From: Eretmocerus hayati
Lineage: Eukaryota; Arthropoda; Insecta; Hymenoptera; Aphelinidae
Assembly: GCA_029851415.1 (NCBI GenBank)
Contig: CM056742.1
Location: forward strand, 12,689,736-12,753,735
Reading direction: 5' to 3'
Length of the DNA: 64,000 bases
The translations under genes and the position numbers were made by a program. The notes beneath the pieces are model-generated. The model saw only the letters and a program-made list of their open reading frames with translations, did no database searches and was not told where the DNA came from. Below, in pieces: positions 34,443 to 43,642 of this stretch. Each line of letters opens with the position of its first letter. The stretch's first letter is position 1.

Positions 34443-35575
34443 AAAACAGAAGAGCCTTACTCAGCACCGTGAGCTATTCCATCATGCTGTACGGTGCACC
34501 AATTTGGGGGCAGGTAGCTAGAGGGTCCGTAATCGATGCAAAGCTAGGTCCAGTCCAGCGGCGTTTCGCGCTACGGACGATCAGTGCTTGTTGCACGGTG
34601 TCTGACCACGCAGCCTGTGTGCTTGCGGGTACACCACCCATTCGACTGCTTGTAGCCGAGAGAGTGCGGGTATGGAAACGCCAAGAAACCCTCAAGAGCG
34701 ATGGAGTCGTGCTCAACCCGACTCGCAAGGCCCTCATACGAGACGTTTAGAGGGGGGAGACCGTCGAAGAGTGGCAAAAAGAGTGAGAGAGCTCAACGAA
34801 AGGGAAGTGGACGCGAAGGCTGATCCCCAACATAGCCAGGTGGATCGATCGAGCTCACGGAGAGCTGGATTACTGGCTGACGCAAGCGTTTAGTGGGCAT
34901 GGCTGCTTCGGAGAGTACCTGGAGCGGTTCCAGAAGAGGGAGACCCCGGTCTGTCAGATGTGTGCTGCAGACTGGGACGATGTGGAGCATGCACTCTTCT
35001 ATTGCATGAACACAGCTACGGAGAGAGCGGAGCTCGTGAACTGGCTTGGAAATCAGATCACCCCTGAGAATCTATTGCCGTTCATGCTCCGCAACAAAGA
35101 GACACGGGATAAGATCGCCGCCTATATCAAGACGGTGATCACCCGAAAAGAAGAGCGAGAACGGGCATTGCAGCGTCAAGCAAGGGGCGCTGCATAGCGA
35201 ACAACGACGACTTGAAGAGTGATCATTGACGACGAAGAGAGAAGACAGAAGAGCGGACACACCGAAGAAGGACGCCTCATGGCACGCGATACGCCTCCCA
35301 CCCTGAAGTAATGCTAACGCGGTTCCGCGTTGGGTTGGTTAGATAGTGGTTAGCTGACCCCAGTTCTGCAATGATGGCTTGCCAACATCGTAGGGCTGAG
35401 AGCAGAAGGTTTTAGCCCCCAGGGCACACGGGCGTTGGATTCATGCTCACCCGGTTTACCGGGTGAGCAAAATGAAAGCGCTTATGGTCTGCCGGTGAAA
35501 GATCCATTAGGGATAGCCTGTCATCAGATTTTTCCTTATATTCCACTTAAGAAAAAAAAAAAAAAAAAAAAAAAA
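34443..35575 (+). mobile_element. 5'-truncated R1-like LINE
   Basis: The 3' part of a non-LTR retrotransposon ending in a poly-A run (35552-35575), flanked on both sides by GATA repeats. The 3' UTR carries a 10-bp perfect stem, GCTCACCCGG TTTA CCGGGTGAGC at about 35448-35471, and a smaller ACGCGG/CCGCGT hairpin. Such structures may be used by the reverse transcriptase to recognise its RNA. That role is inference. Confidence 0.7.
34445..35197 (+). pseudogene. R1-like reverse transcriptase C-terminus
   Basis: One frame of about 250 codons broken by two stops (TAG at 34748, then a TGA about 13 codons later). It reads as the C-terminal region of R1-clade ORF2: LYGAPIWG, then the thumb-like segment, then GHGCFGEYLERF followed by a CCHC-type knuckle, CQMC with EH and C downstream. 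The catalytic reverse transcriptase core lies upstream of the truncation and is absent. Both stops are consistent with single-base decay of Gln/Glu and Trp codons. Confidence 0.75.
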
Positions 35576-35594
35576 GATAGATAGATAGATAGAT
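35576..35594. repeat. (GATA)n tail of the LINE
   Basis: This is the 3' tail (read ATCT on the minus strand) of the LINE at 35576-41700, now split from the tract at 34414-34442 by the R1-like insertion. Confidence 0.85.
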
Positions 35595-35874
35595 GTCCTT
35601 TATTCGCCCGGAGGCAAAAATCAAATATCACGTCTAGGATATATGTGTCATATAAATAGAAATGATCAATTAATATAAATAAATCGTTTGGTCAAGGACA
35701 GTAGGTTATCACAAGTTGTGACTAGTCAAGATTGCAGTAACAAAGGCTGCTTAAAAAACATTTAATGAATAAGACAAAGGCTCAACAAAATATCGCAGTT
35801 ATTATCTAATCAGTCATGTAACAGGTTGTGAGTATAATCACAGTCCATATGAAAAGAGAAGAGCCCAATAACCT

Positions 35875-37811
35875 TCAAAGATTGAAGTAATGCTTCTTGT
35901 CCACATCAATTCTCTGGGGAGGCTGTGAACGAAGGAATTCTTTCATAGCATCCATCTGCCGAAAACCCGAAGGGAGAAAGTTCCAGAAATGAGCACACTG
36001 GGCCTGGACAGATCGTCTTCCGTACTCGAGTCTCATTCTGGGTACTTTGAGTTCCTGCTATTGTGCATTTCCACGCCCAGGGCGCTCGGATTGGTGCCTG
36101 GTGAACATTGCAGACAGGTAACCAGGTTTCCTCATGTGCATGATCTTATACATGATAATGTCTGCAAAGTACATTCGCCGCGAATCAGTACGCAACCAAT
36201 CCAAGCTGTCCCTAAACGGATGGATGTGCTCGTCTCTCCTAAGATCAAAAATGTATCTCACAAATGAATTGCTCAGTCGCTGTATCCGTTGCCGCTGTTC
36301 GTCTGGTCCGTCAAGATAGGTGACCGTCCAGTAGTTCAGATGAGGCTGGACTAACGCCGCGACTAGTCGAATGCGAAGAGTCCTGGTGATGCATGCCCTA
36401 AAAAACCGCAAACTGTATAGGGCCCTGTTGACTCTCTTTGTCACTTGATTAATTTGCGGTTTCCACGACAATTCGCTATCTAAAACAACACCAAGGCTCA
36501 CGACTGTATCGCTGAAAGGGACGAAAACTCCTTCCTGTATCTCAACCCCTGTCAAGTCCATACTTTTCAGTCTTTGATATTCCTCTCAGAAGAGAAAAAG
36601 ATTGCTTTGGTCTTACCAGCGTTGAGACGCAGGCCGGAGCCCGCAACCCAATCAGCAACCAGTCGCCCCACTTCTCCTAATCGAGCGATCCTCTCTCTGA
36701 TCTCATTTTTTTCCACCTGGAGATGAATTTGGAGGTCATCAGCGTAAAAGAGATGATCTACCGACTTTCCGTTCAGTAACCCGGGCAAGTCATTGGCGTA
36801 CAAACTAAAGAGTAAGGGTCCAAGAACGGAGCCCTGCGGAACACCCAGATTGGTTGCAAGCCAATCAGATTCCCCATTTTTAGAGGTGACTAGTTGGGTG
36901 TGACCTTGTGAATATGATTTGATCCACAGGAGTGCCGGTCGTGAGAAACCCAGCTGTCGGAGTTTACTCAGAAGTTTAGTTGGTGATATCGTGTCAAAGG
37001 CTCTGCTGAAGTCAAAGAGTAGTAATAGGGTGATCTTTTTCCTATCGATGCCTAGTTTAATGTCATCTGTCAATTTCAACAAAGCTGTCTGGGTACTGTG
37101 GTGCTGCCTGAAACCAGCCTGGAAGCGATCTGATAATTTTTCTTTCTTCAAGTACTCCGTGATTTGGTCGTGTGCAACCTTTTCGAGAACCTTGGAGAAA
37201 AAGCACAGCAGCGCTATAGGGCGGAAATCCAAGACTGATGATGGAGCTGCAGTCTTCTTCAGCGCAATCAGCTGTGCTTTCTTCCAAGCCTCAGGAAAAA
37301 TGCTGTGAGCGAAAGAGGAGTTGAAAATATGGACAATAAGGTCACCTAACGCCGGGAGAGCCTTCGCGATCACACTTTGGGGAATTCCGTCTGCCCCGCG
37401 AGCCTGTGAGGAGAAATGTTTTATAGCAAGGACTACTTCATTGAAATTGGTTGGCTTGAATTTGAAACCCTCCTCTGGAGCCATCATAATTTCATCCATT
37501 GCTTCTTCTATATTTTCGTGAGGCGAGACAGAGACTCCCGCGAAGTGAGCGTTCAACTCACCCGGGGTGAAGCCGTGAACCTCCTCCTCTTTGCTCTTGG
37601 ACAAGAGGCCGAGGTTACGCATTTTCTTCCAAATATTATTATGTTGATCAAGAGCGTCTGAAAAGTGATTCTGAATGAAGGAATTTCGCTCTTTTTCGAT
37701 ACGCACGTCAACCTCTTCACTGAGTCGAAAGAATTCATTTTGAAGCTCAGAACACTTGCACTGGTTGCATTGATTTCGCTTCCAGCGCCTACGCGTCGCA
37801 TCTTGCTTCTT
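35875..37811 (-). pseudogene. LINE ORF2, reverse transcriptase part
   Basis: Reverse transcriptase with recognisable motifs: ADGIPQSVI, then FRPIALL, then LLFDFSRAFDTI (first catalytic Asp), LGVPQGSVLGPLLF, FYADDLQIH (catalytic YADD intact) and SGLRLNAGKTKAI. The frame shifts near 36565, where LTGVEIQEG resumes, and a TAG interrupts the C-terminal domain at 36058-36060. The tail reads on to a stop at 35875. At its N-terminal side the frame starts abruptly with KKQDATRRRWKR because an 851-bp element split the linker to the endonuclease. It synthesised cDNA in target-primed reverse transcription. It is not functional as it stands. Confidence 0.85.
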
Positions 37812-37814
37812 AAT

Positions 37815-38665
37815 GGCCGAGTCTACATAGACGCGCTCACTCGGCGCGCGCGCGCTCTCTCCGCTTGCACTCTTTACCCAAACACCGGAGTAGGTATCGA
37901 AAATAGGATTCAAATTCCTTTTGACGAAGGTTCCTTCTCAATTTGAGTATTAGCGCGAGTTTGTGAGATGAGAATCGGCCAGTCTATGGCGTAAATCAGC
38001 CGAAGAATTGATTCTCATCGATTAGAGATCGAAAAATGAGAGGCGTGGTTGTGTCTCATATGAGCATCCTCCATTTTTTCATCAGGTCTCCAACTTGCAA
38101 ACCATTCAGCAATATTCAGCATCATTTTGATTATACATTGGTACTTATTCCAGAAGCTGAATAATGAGCTTAAGTGTATGAAATCCTGCGTAATAACACC
38201 CGAGATGTCCCAAGTTTACGGAGGAGTGACTCTTGTAACACAAATTTGATCTTTGATGCACATGGAATAGCTCGATTCTTCTTAACCAGAATTCCGCATA
38301 CCTTTGCTCATTCCACAGTTTCTGGAGGAAGTCTCAATGCAAAACCAAAATAATGTTGAATATTGTTGAATAAGCCGCGAGTGAGGAACCTGAGGAGTTG
38401 AGGTGGTAATATTAGGCACATCGATCGACATCCAAGTCTCTCACTTTTCGATCTCTATTCGATGCAAATGAATTTTTTGGTCGATTTACGCGATAATTTG
38501 AGCATTTTTTATCTCACAAACCCGATCTGATACTCCAATTAAGAGGGAACTCTCGTCGAAAGATTTTCAGATCTCATTTTCGGTACCTACTCCGGTGTTT
38601 GGGTGGAGAGTGCGAGCGGAGAGAGCGCGCGCGCCCCGAGTGAGCGCGTCTATGTAGACTCGGCC
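37815..38665. mobile_element. 851-bp TIR element nested in the LINE
   Basis: The ends are GGCCGAGTCTACATAGACGC and the complement. The first 90 bases of each arm are nearly identical, with a GCGCGCGC run and ACCCAAACACCGGAGTAGGT. Weaker complementarity extends to about 280 bases per arm. AAT flanks both sides (37812-37814 and 38666-38668). Removing the element and one AAT rejoins the LINE reading from ...EMKALI to KKQDA..., which confirms the boundaries. It has no coding capacity. A 3-bp AAT duplication does not match a standard class that I can name with confidence. Confidence 0.9.
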
Positions 38666-39600
38666 AATGAGTGCTTTCATCTCGGGACCAATCCAAGGAG
38701 CATCACCTTTACGAAGATAAATCGTTTTTCCGGTGCTAGTTCGTCCAAAACAACTTTTAAGTTTTCATTAAGACAGTTAAGTGCATCTTCCAAGCTAGTT
38801 TCAGCATTATTGAGCGCTGTCCAGTCACAGCGAAGCAGGCGATCATTCAACTGCTCTGGAGTGATGTTACGAAAATCCCTGTGAGTGAAGGAATTTTTAG
38901 GCGGAGCAGGAGTGAAGACGTTGATGGTCACGTCAATGACCGCATGCCTGCCAAAACTGGGCAATAGTCTGTTTCGTGTGTCGGTAATGATGTCATTTTC
39001 ATCTACGTACATGTGATCAATTCATTTGTGAGATACATTGGAGTTGTGTTGATGAGTCGCGCGATGCTGCACAATCTGTAGGGACAGTTCTTCCGTCAAT
39101 GTAGTCAACGTTTTTGTGTGAGGATGAGCCGTGTCCAGCAAGTCTGCGTTCAGGTCCCCCATGATAACTTTGTGGCTCAAGTCGCCACACAGTCGGCGTA
39201 GTGAGCCGAAAAGCCCATCGTCCTTCTGCATGGCGACCTTTGGGGGCCTATAAATCACACCTACTAAAATTGATGGTGAGCCGCTCTGCTGCACGCCGCA
39301 AAGCAAGTACTCAGGGATGCCGGGACACCCTGGCCCCGAAGTATTAGACGAGGCGAGCCTCTCCACTCTGAAATCATTGCGCACATACAGAGCAACCCCA
39401 CCACCATTTCTGTTGCGGTCCTGCCGCAACAGCGAATAACCTGGGATCTGAACAAGACTGTCGTCCACGAACTCATCCAGCCACGACTCAGCTACTCCAA
39501 AAAGATGGTAGGAGGGGTCGGTAGTGACGAGCAGACGCAGATGCTCAATCTTATTCGTTAAGGAATTAAGATTGATAAACCCTGTCTCTAAGGAATCGCC
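38666..39600 (-). pseudogene. LINE ORF2, APE endonuclease part
   Basis: N-terminal endonuclease of the same ORF2. Motifs in order: GFINLNSLTNKIEHL, FGVAESWLD, DRNRNGGGVALYVRNDF, VGVIYRPP and VIMGDLNADLL. Next comes the region around SNVSHK followed by an in-frame TGA where a Trp codon is usual, then IDHMYVDEND and GRHAVIDVTI. A one-base indel near 38706 precedes APWIGPEMKALI at the insertion point. The enzyme would nick target DNA to prime reverse transcription. It is inactive here because of the stop and the split. Confidence 0.8.
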
Positions 39601-39633
39601 ACTCTCTTTTGAGTCTCCGGTAGCCGTATTTAG

Positions 39634-41232
39634 TCAGGGAGTCCTCAAAGATGCTGCCGTCGGAGCTGTACTTTGCTCTGGAACGGTAGAGTTGTTCCCG
39701 GTGCTGTTTGAGGACTCACCATTAGGTCCTGGAACAGTTCGACACGCCGTTTGAATGACATGCAGTTCAGTGAGCGACTCAAACGCATGCGCCCTCTCGC
39801 CATTTCTGCGCCTGACCCAGAAACGTCCACCACTGTGCCAAACATATTTGAAGCCCATACCCCATGCAAGTGGCCTCACATGAACATATTCCTTATATTT
39901 GTCACGGGGTAACATCTCATTAATGAAAATCTTTCGGTCTGGCATGTGGGTTTTCGCTTCAGGGTCGAGGAATGTGGGCTCGATATTATGAGCTGTAAAA
40001 TAATTGTTGGCAATCGAGCGCTTGGCTTTCATCACCTCCCTCACTAGGCGGCTGCTTGAGAGTTGGATTAAGCAAGATGGGAGAGAACGTGAGTGAGAAC
40101 GCGATTCAACGACGGAGGCCTGGGACAATGAATTTGCCGTACTGTTGTTACGCGTCAGAGACGCCTTTCCAGACACACGCCCGGGCTGCAGAACACGAAC
40201 ATCAAGAATGTTTTCCCTCTCCAGCGAAGGAAGTATGGACTTGAGTACTGCAGAGGAAATGTTATATACCTCTTCCTCCGAGGCAGTAGAGTCTTTTTTC
40301 AAAGCTCCGGTAATAATGAGTTGACTGCACTCAAGACCATCACCCCTGAGTTCAGTGCCCTGCCGCCCAGCATGAGAATGGTCAGACGAGTCCGTTCTGA
40401 ATTGAGGGGCCATCGCAAAGGATTGATGTGGAAACTTAGGAGTAGAAGGCTCAATTTCATCCCTATTGCTGGTATCCCGCAGAGTACTCTGTTTACCCTT
40501 TATAAATTCAGTGAGACTCGAAATCTGACTCTTCATCAAGGTATTTTGCTCAAGGAGCAGTCCACGATCGAAGCGCAACTCCTCCAGCTTGGAGTTTTGC
40601 TTCTCTATAATTTCTTCCAGGGCCGACATTCGTGCCAACAGTCGGTCATCCGCCTCTCTCACTGCTGGTGTGGAAGACGGAGGAGAAATGGCTACGCCCT
40701 GACGCTCTAGGAGAGATATTATTTCGGCGAGCCGCTTCTGAGTAGAATCATTTCGTTGAATGAAGAGGTCCAAAGTACTCTGCGGGATGAAAAACCACTT
40801 GTCTTTAACAGTTTCTGGAGCTGACGTTGACGCTGGTGTTGTTGGCTGGACAGGTCTTCCATCGTAGCCATGTTGGGATGAACCACCACCAGCCTCCGAA
40901 GATGTTGGTGAGAGTGGTGATTGCGATGCGTTATGTCCGCCAGTGGGACGTGAGGCGTCCATAGGGGCTTGCGTAGCTCCAGTCCGAATTGCCGCGCCAC
41001 TAGCAGTGTGGGCCGTGGTGCTACCATCGCCGCGAGCTGGTAGTGCAGCAGACGACAGGCACGGCTCACCGGAGGCAGGAGCGCCTTTGGTGGTGTGAGG
41101 CTTCTCGATACGGCCTGAGACAGGGGCCTGTGGGGCGAGGGGTGATGTCCCCACCTTGCTGTGAGCGTTGAGCCGTGCTTGAGTGGTGGTAGACAGGCCA
41201 CTCATACTAGCACGCGTGCGGGTTTTCTCCAT
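39634..41232 (-). pseudogene. LINE ORF1, main part
   Basis: An open frame of 532 codons. The N-terminal third is low complexity, rich in Ser, Thr, Ala, Pro and Gly. A probable coiled coil follows near the middle (ALEEIIEKQNSKLEELRFDR). The C-terminal domain (AKRSIANNYFTAHNI, RKIFINEMLPRDKYKEY, GFKYVWHSGGRFWVRR) is of the kind seen in insect LINE ORF1 proteins and baculovirus FP-like proteins, thought to bind nucleic acid. It is out of phase with the upstream finger-coding segment across a (GA)n run at 41233-41252, so a slippage event probably separated them. Product role: RNA-binding component of the retrotransposition particle, inferred. Confidence 0.75.
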
Positions 41233-41279
41233 CTCTCTCTCTCTCTCTCTCTGATGTACTTCGTGCTGCGTCTAGCAGC

Positions 41280-41477
41280 CTAAGCCGTCTGCTTGACTGC
41301 ACTCGACGACGCTGTATTGGGTGGACTTTTACTCACCTCATGACACGTCACGCATAGCCATTTGTTGCTCAATGTTTTTGAGCACTTGGAGTGAGCAAAC
41401 CGTTTGCAAGTGCTGCATTGCTTGCTGCCAGTGCGCAGAATTTTGTTGCAGATGTGGCAGATGGAGTTGGGCATCAT
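41280..41477 (-). pseudogene. LINE ORF1, PHD-like finger
   Basis: A 65-codon frame starting MMPNSICHICNKIL. The spacing CxxC, CxxC, then HxxC and WLCVTC gives a C4-H-C3 arrangement typical of PHD-type zinc fingers at the N-terminus of some LINE ORF1 proteins. It ends at a TAG and is followed by the (GA)n tract. The continuation at 41232 is in another phase, so the original ORF1 is broken here. Confidence 0.75.
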
Positions 41478-42099
41478 GGTGTATCAGACAGCAGTGATGT
41501 GGCAGAGCGTGAATCAGACGATCGCCGAGCATGCGCAGAGAGATCGGTTTTGGCGCCAAGCACTGTGCTGATAATCCTTCAGATGTTAGTCGATTGCACA
41601 AATTGGGATAATTCCTCTCAGGCTCGAGTTGGAGCCATGCAGCGATGCTCAAAAGGTATGAGCCTGCGAGAGAATACCCAATCTGCAAAAAGAGGTCCCT
41701 TGGGACAACGTTTTATAGGTGAGAAATAACATTCAACACGGAGCGATATAAAGTGTGTGTGGATGTACTCACCGCAGAGAGAGAGCCTAGATGAGGAGAT
41801 CTGAGTTGCTACATTACATTCTTATGCGCTATTGGAAAAAAAGTTGTTAGGGGAAAAATTATTAGAAAAACTAGCTTTAGAAAAGGCATTTCATTAGAGG
41901 AATGGATTTGAGAGAAGGGATTCCATTAGAAAAACAGATTTTAGAATAACAGATTTTTAGAAGAACATATTTTAGAAAAAATTTTTTTAGAAAAACTGGA
42001 TTAGAAAAAACGTACCCCAGCCGGCCGGAGGAATTAGAAAAATGCCGGAATCATCGTTTGCTGCTCTGTGATCAGCCTTTTTTGCCGTAAAAATCGAAA

Positions 42100-42500
42100 T
42101 TGAAAAACGGTTTTTTCGCTACACTGTGCGTAAAAGTGCACTTTGCGCTCGGTTTGTGGACTTTTACTCACAGTTTATCGAAAAGTATAGTTAGATACAC
42201 GGCCGTAAAAGCTATTATTCGCATCCTCGTGATGATCCCGACCCTCGCCTGCGGCTTGGGCCGGAAACCCATCACTCGGACGCGAATAAAACGTTCTACG
42301 CCCTTGTATCGGAATGTACTATTTACGCACAGATTTTACTTTGCGCACGATTTCGAGAACTTTGCGCACTGTAAAACTGTGCGCAAAGTTATTTTGACGC
42401 ACAGTTTCAGTTATACCCACTAAAATCTGAACGTTAATGGAATCATGATCAACCTTGCGCACCGCACACACGCCAAAATGGACTTTTACGCACAACTTTA
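42100..42500. repeat. Cluster of GTGCGCAAA/TTTACGCAC motifs
   Basis: About nine copies, in both orientations, of short words related to TTTGCGCACAG and TTTTACGCACA lie directly upstream of the P-like transposase fragment. Clusters of this type are often transposase-binding subterminal repeats. That assignment is inference. Confidence 0.45.
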
Positions 42501-42518
42501 CGCAGAGTATATCAAAAA

Positions 42519-42897
42519 ATGATTTTGTTTGGTTTCGGCGAATGCAGTTGGATGCCTCATCTGGACCTGGATGAAGAAGCTGATAGGATAAAAGAATTTG
42601 TCGAATATGGCGATGACAGAGAGACTGTGATAGCTGATCACGCATCTTTTATCGTCATAAAAAGTCTTGGAAACGGAAACAAGCTGCCGTTTGCGTATGG
42701 TTTCTGCCGAGGTTCTACGTGAACAGAACAACTCATAAGATTTTGAAAAGTACGGCTTTGAGACTCACTGAATGCAAACTTGAAGTTATTGCTTCGGTGG
42801 CTGACCGAGGATCAACGACTAGAAATGCAATCAGAAAGTTGAAGGAAGAAACGGAGGCACTGAAGCTTCTCGGAGCGCCAATGAGAGAACGTGGTTA
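42519..42897 (+). pseudogene. P-element/THAP9-like transposase fragment
   Basis: Two phases join near 42720. The first reads HLDLDEEADRIKEFVEYG, then ADHASFIVIKSL, then KLPFAYGFCRGST. The second reads THKILKSTALRLTECKL followed by VIASVADRGSTTRNAI. This order (a DG-type segment, a DHA motif, KxPxAYxF, then VxDxGSTNR) is characteristic of the RNase H-like catalytic region of P-element and THAP9-type transposases. The DNA-binding THAP domain and the C-terminal GTP-binding part are not seen. The piece is out of frame and short, so it is dead. Confidence 0.7.
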
Positions 42898-43129
42898 GTA
42901 TTGTCATATATAGCATCGACCTTTTTTCAGATGGATAACTCATGATCATAATATATCATATACCAACAGACGGAACTATTTATGTGAATGGTGTTGAAAT
43001 GGTCCATTCATGAGATCCTTCTATTTCGCTAAATGTTCGAGCAATCTCTTTTACAAGTATCTTTTGGAGATAAATCATGTGGTGACCAATCTATAGAGTC
43101 TATCAGAACGGTACGATGTAACTATCCGC

Positions 43130-43348
43130 GAGCTGGATAATTTTAACGACAATAACGAGATTGTGGAAGTCCCTAATCAAGTCATTCTACTACCCATTGA
43201 AGATCAACTTTTCGAAATGGCGATCACACTCAAGGACGCGCTCAAGGTAGTGCCGGAATTCGATGGTAAGGAACCATCTCTCAGCGTTTTCTTGAGGGCT
43301 GCGACGAAGCAAAAGGAATGGTTGGGACTGCAAACGAAGCCAATTTAA
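43130..43348 (+). pseudogene. Retrotransposon gag-like fragment
   Basis: The frame has no ATG and contains MAITLKDALKVVPEFDGKEP, then LSVFLRAATKQKEWL. Short segments of the form ALxxVPxFDG...LxxFL occur at the N-terminal side of gag proteins of insect LTR retrotransposons. It ends at a stop at 43346-43348 with no zinc knuckle. I cannot decide the family. Confidence 0.35.
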
Positions 43349-43434
43349 CAAAATCATCACGAGGGAAGCTTATATGATACTAGAGATGTTATTTCCTATT
43401 TTTTAAACTCTTTTTAATTTTTTCAGGTTTAACA

Positions 43435-43634
43435 CATAAACATACGAAGGTATAGACTGCGAGTCGCGGGTTATTGCCGTGGGACTTCGTGCGAGTGAGA
43501 CGGATGCGCAAGAGGCAATGCTTTCCAATGGAGTGGCGTGACTCTTCCGTCATGCTCTCTCACTCGCATTCATGCGATCTCGACGTCCCACTCTCCCAAT
43601 CCTGACCCGCAGTCTATATCTTTCTATGTTTATG
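43435..43634. mobile_element. 200-bp MITE, 8-bp near-duplication
   Basis: The ends are CATAAACATA and the complement, with arms sharing TATAGACTGCG and GTGGGAC. GTTTAACA precedes (43427-43434) and GTTTGACA follows (43635-43642), a 7 of 8 match. An 8-bp duplication points to hAT-like mobilisation. Confidence 0.65.
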
Positions 43635-43642
43635 GTTTGACA

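Larger units (their letters stand above)
35576..41700 (-). mobile_element. CR1/Jockey-like LINE, nearly full length, dead
   Basis: Order on the minus strand: ORF1 (PHD-like finger, low-complexity linker, basic C-terminal domain), APE-type endonuclease, reverse transcriptase, a 3' UTR with AATAAAGGACATCT, and a tetranucleotide tail. Decay includes one TGA in the endonuclease, a frameshift near 38706, a frameshift near 36565, a TAG at 36058 and the 851-bp insertion at 37815-38665. The clade is not certain. The microsatellite tail and PHD-type ORF1 suggest CR1/L2/Jockey relatives. A truncated copy of the same family lies at 60197-60941. Confidence 0.85.
33824..42023. mobile_element. 8.2-kb foldback element with repeat-filled arms
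   Basis: The terminal inverted repeats (about 33824-34003 and 41826-42023) begin CG, then TGGGGTACGTTTTTTCTAAT. They consist largely of a short tandem motif around TTTTTCTAAAAT. The 8-bp GCCGGAGG occurs immediately outside both ends (33816-33823 and 42024-42031) as a target duplication. Eight-base duplications and long repetitive arms recall Foldback/Galileo elements of the P superfamily. hAT elements also make 8-bp duplications. The interior is now filled by LINE insertions, and no transposase remains between the arms. Confidence 0.65.

Noticed and set aside
36919..37308. Plus-strand open frames across the LINE
   Set aside because: They are antisense to the well-recognised reverse transcriptase and have no support of their own.
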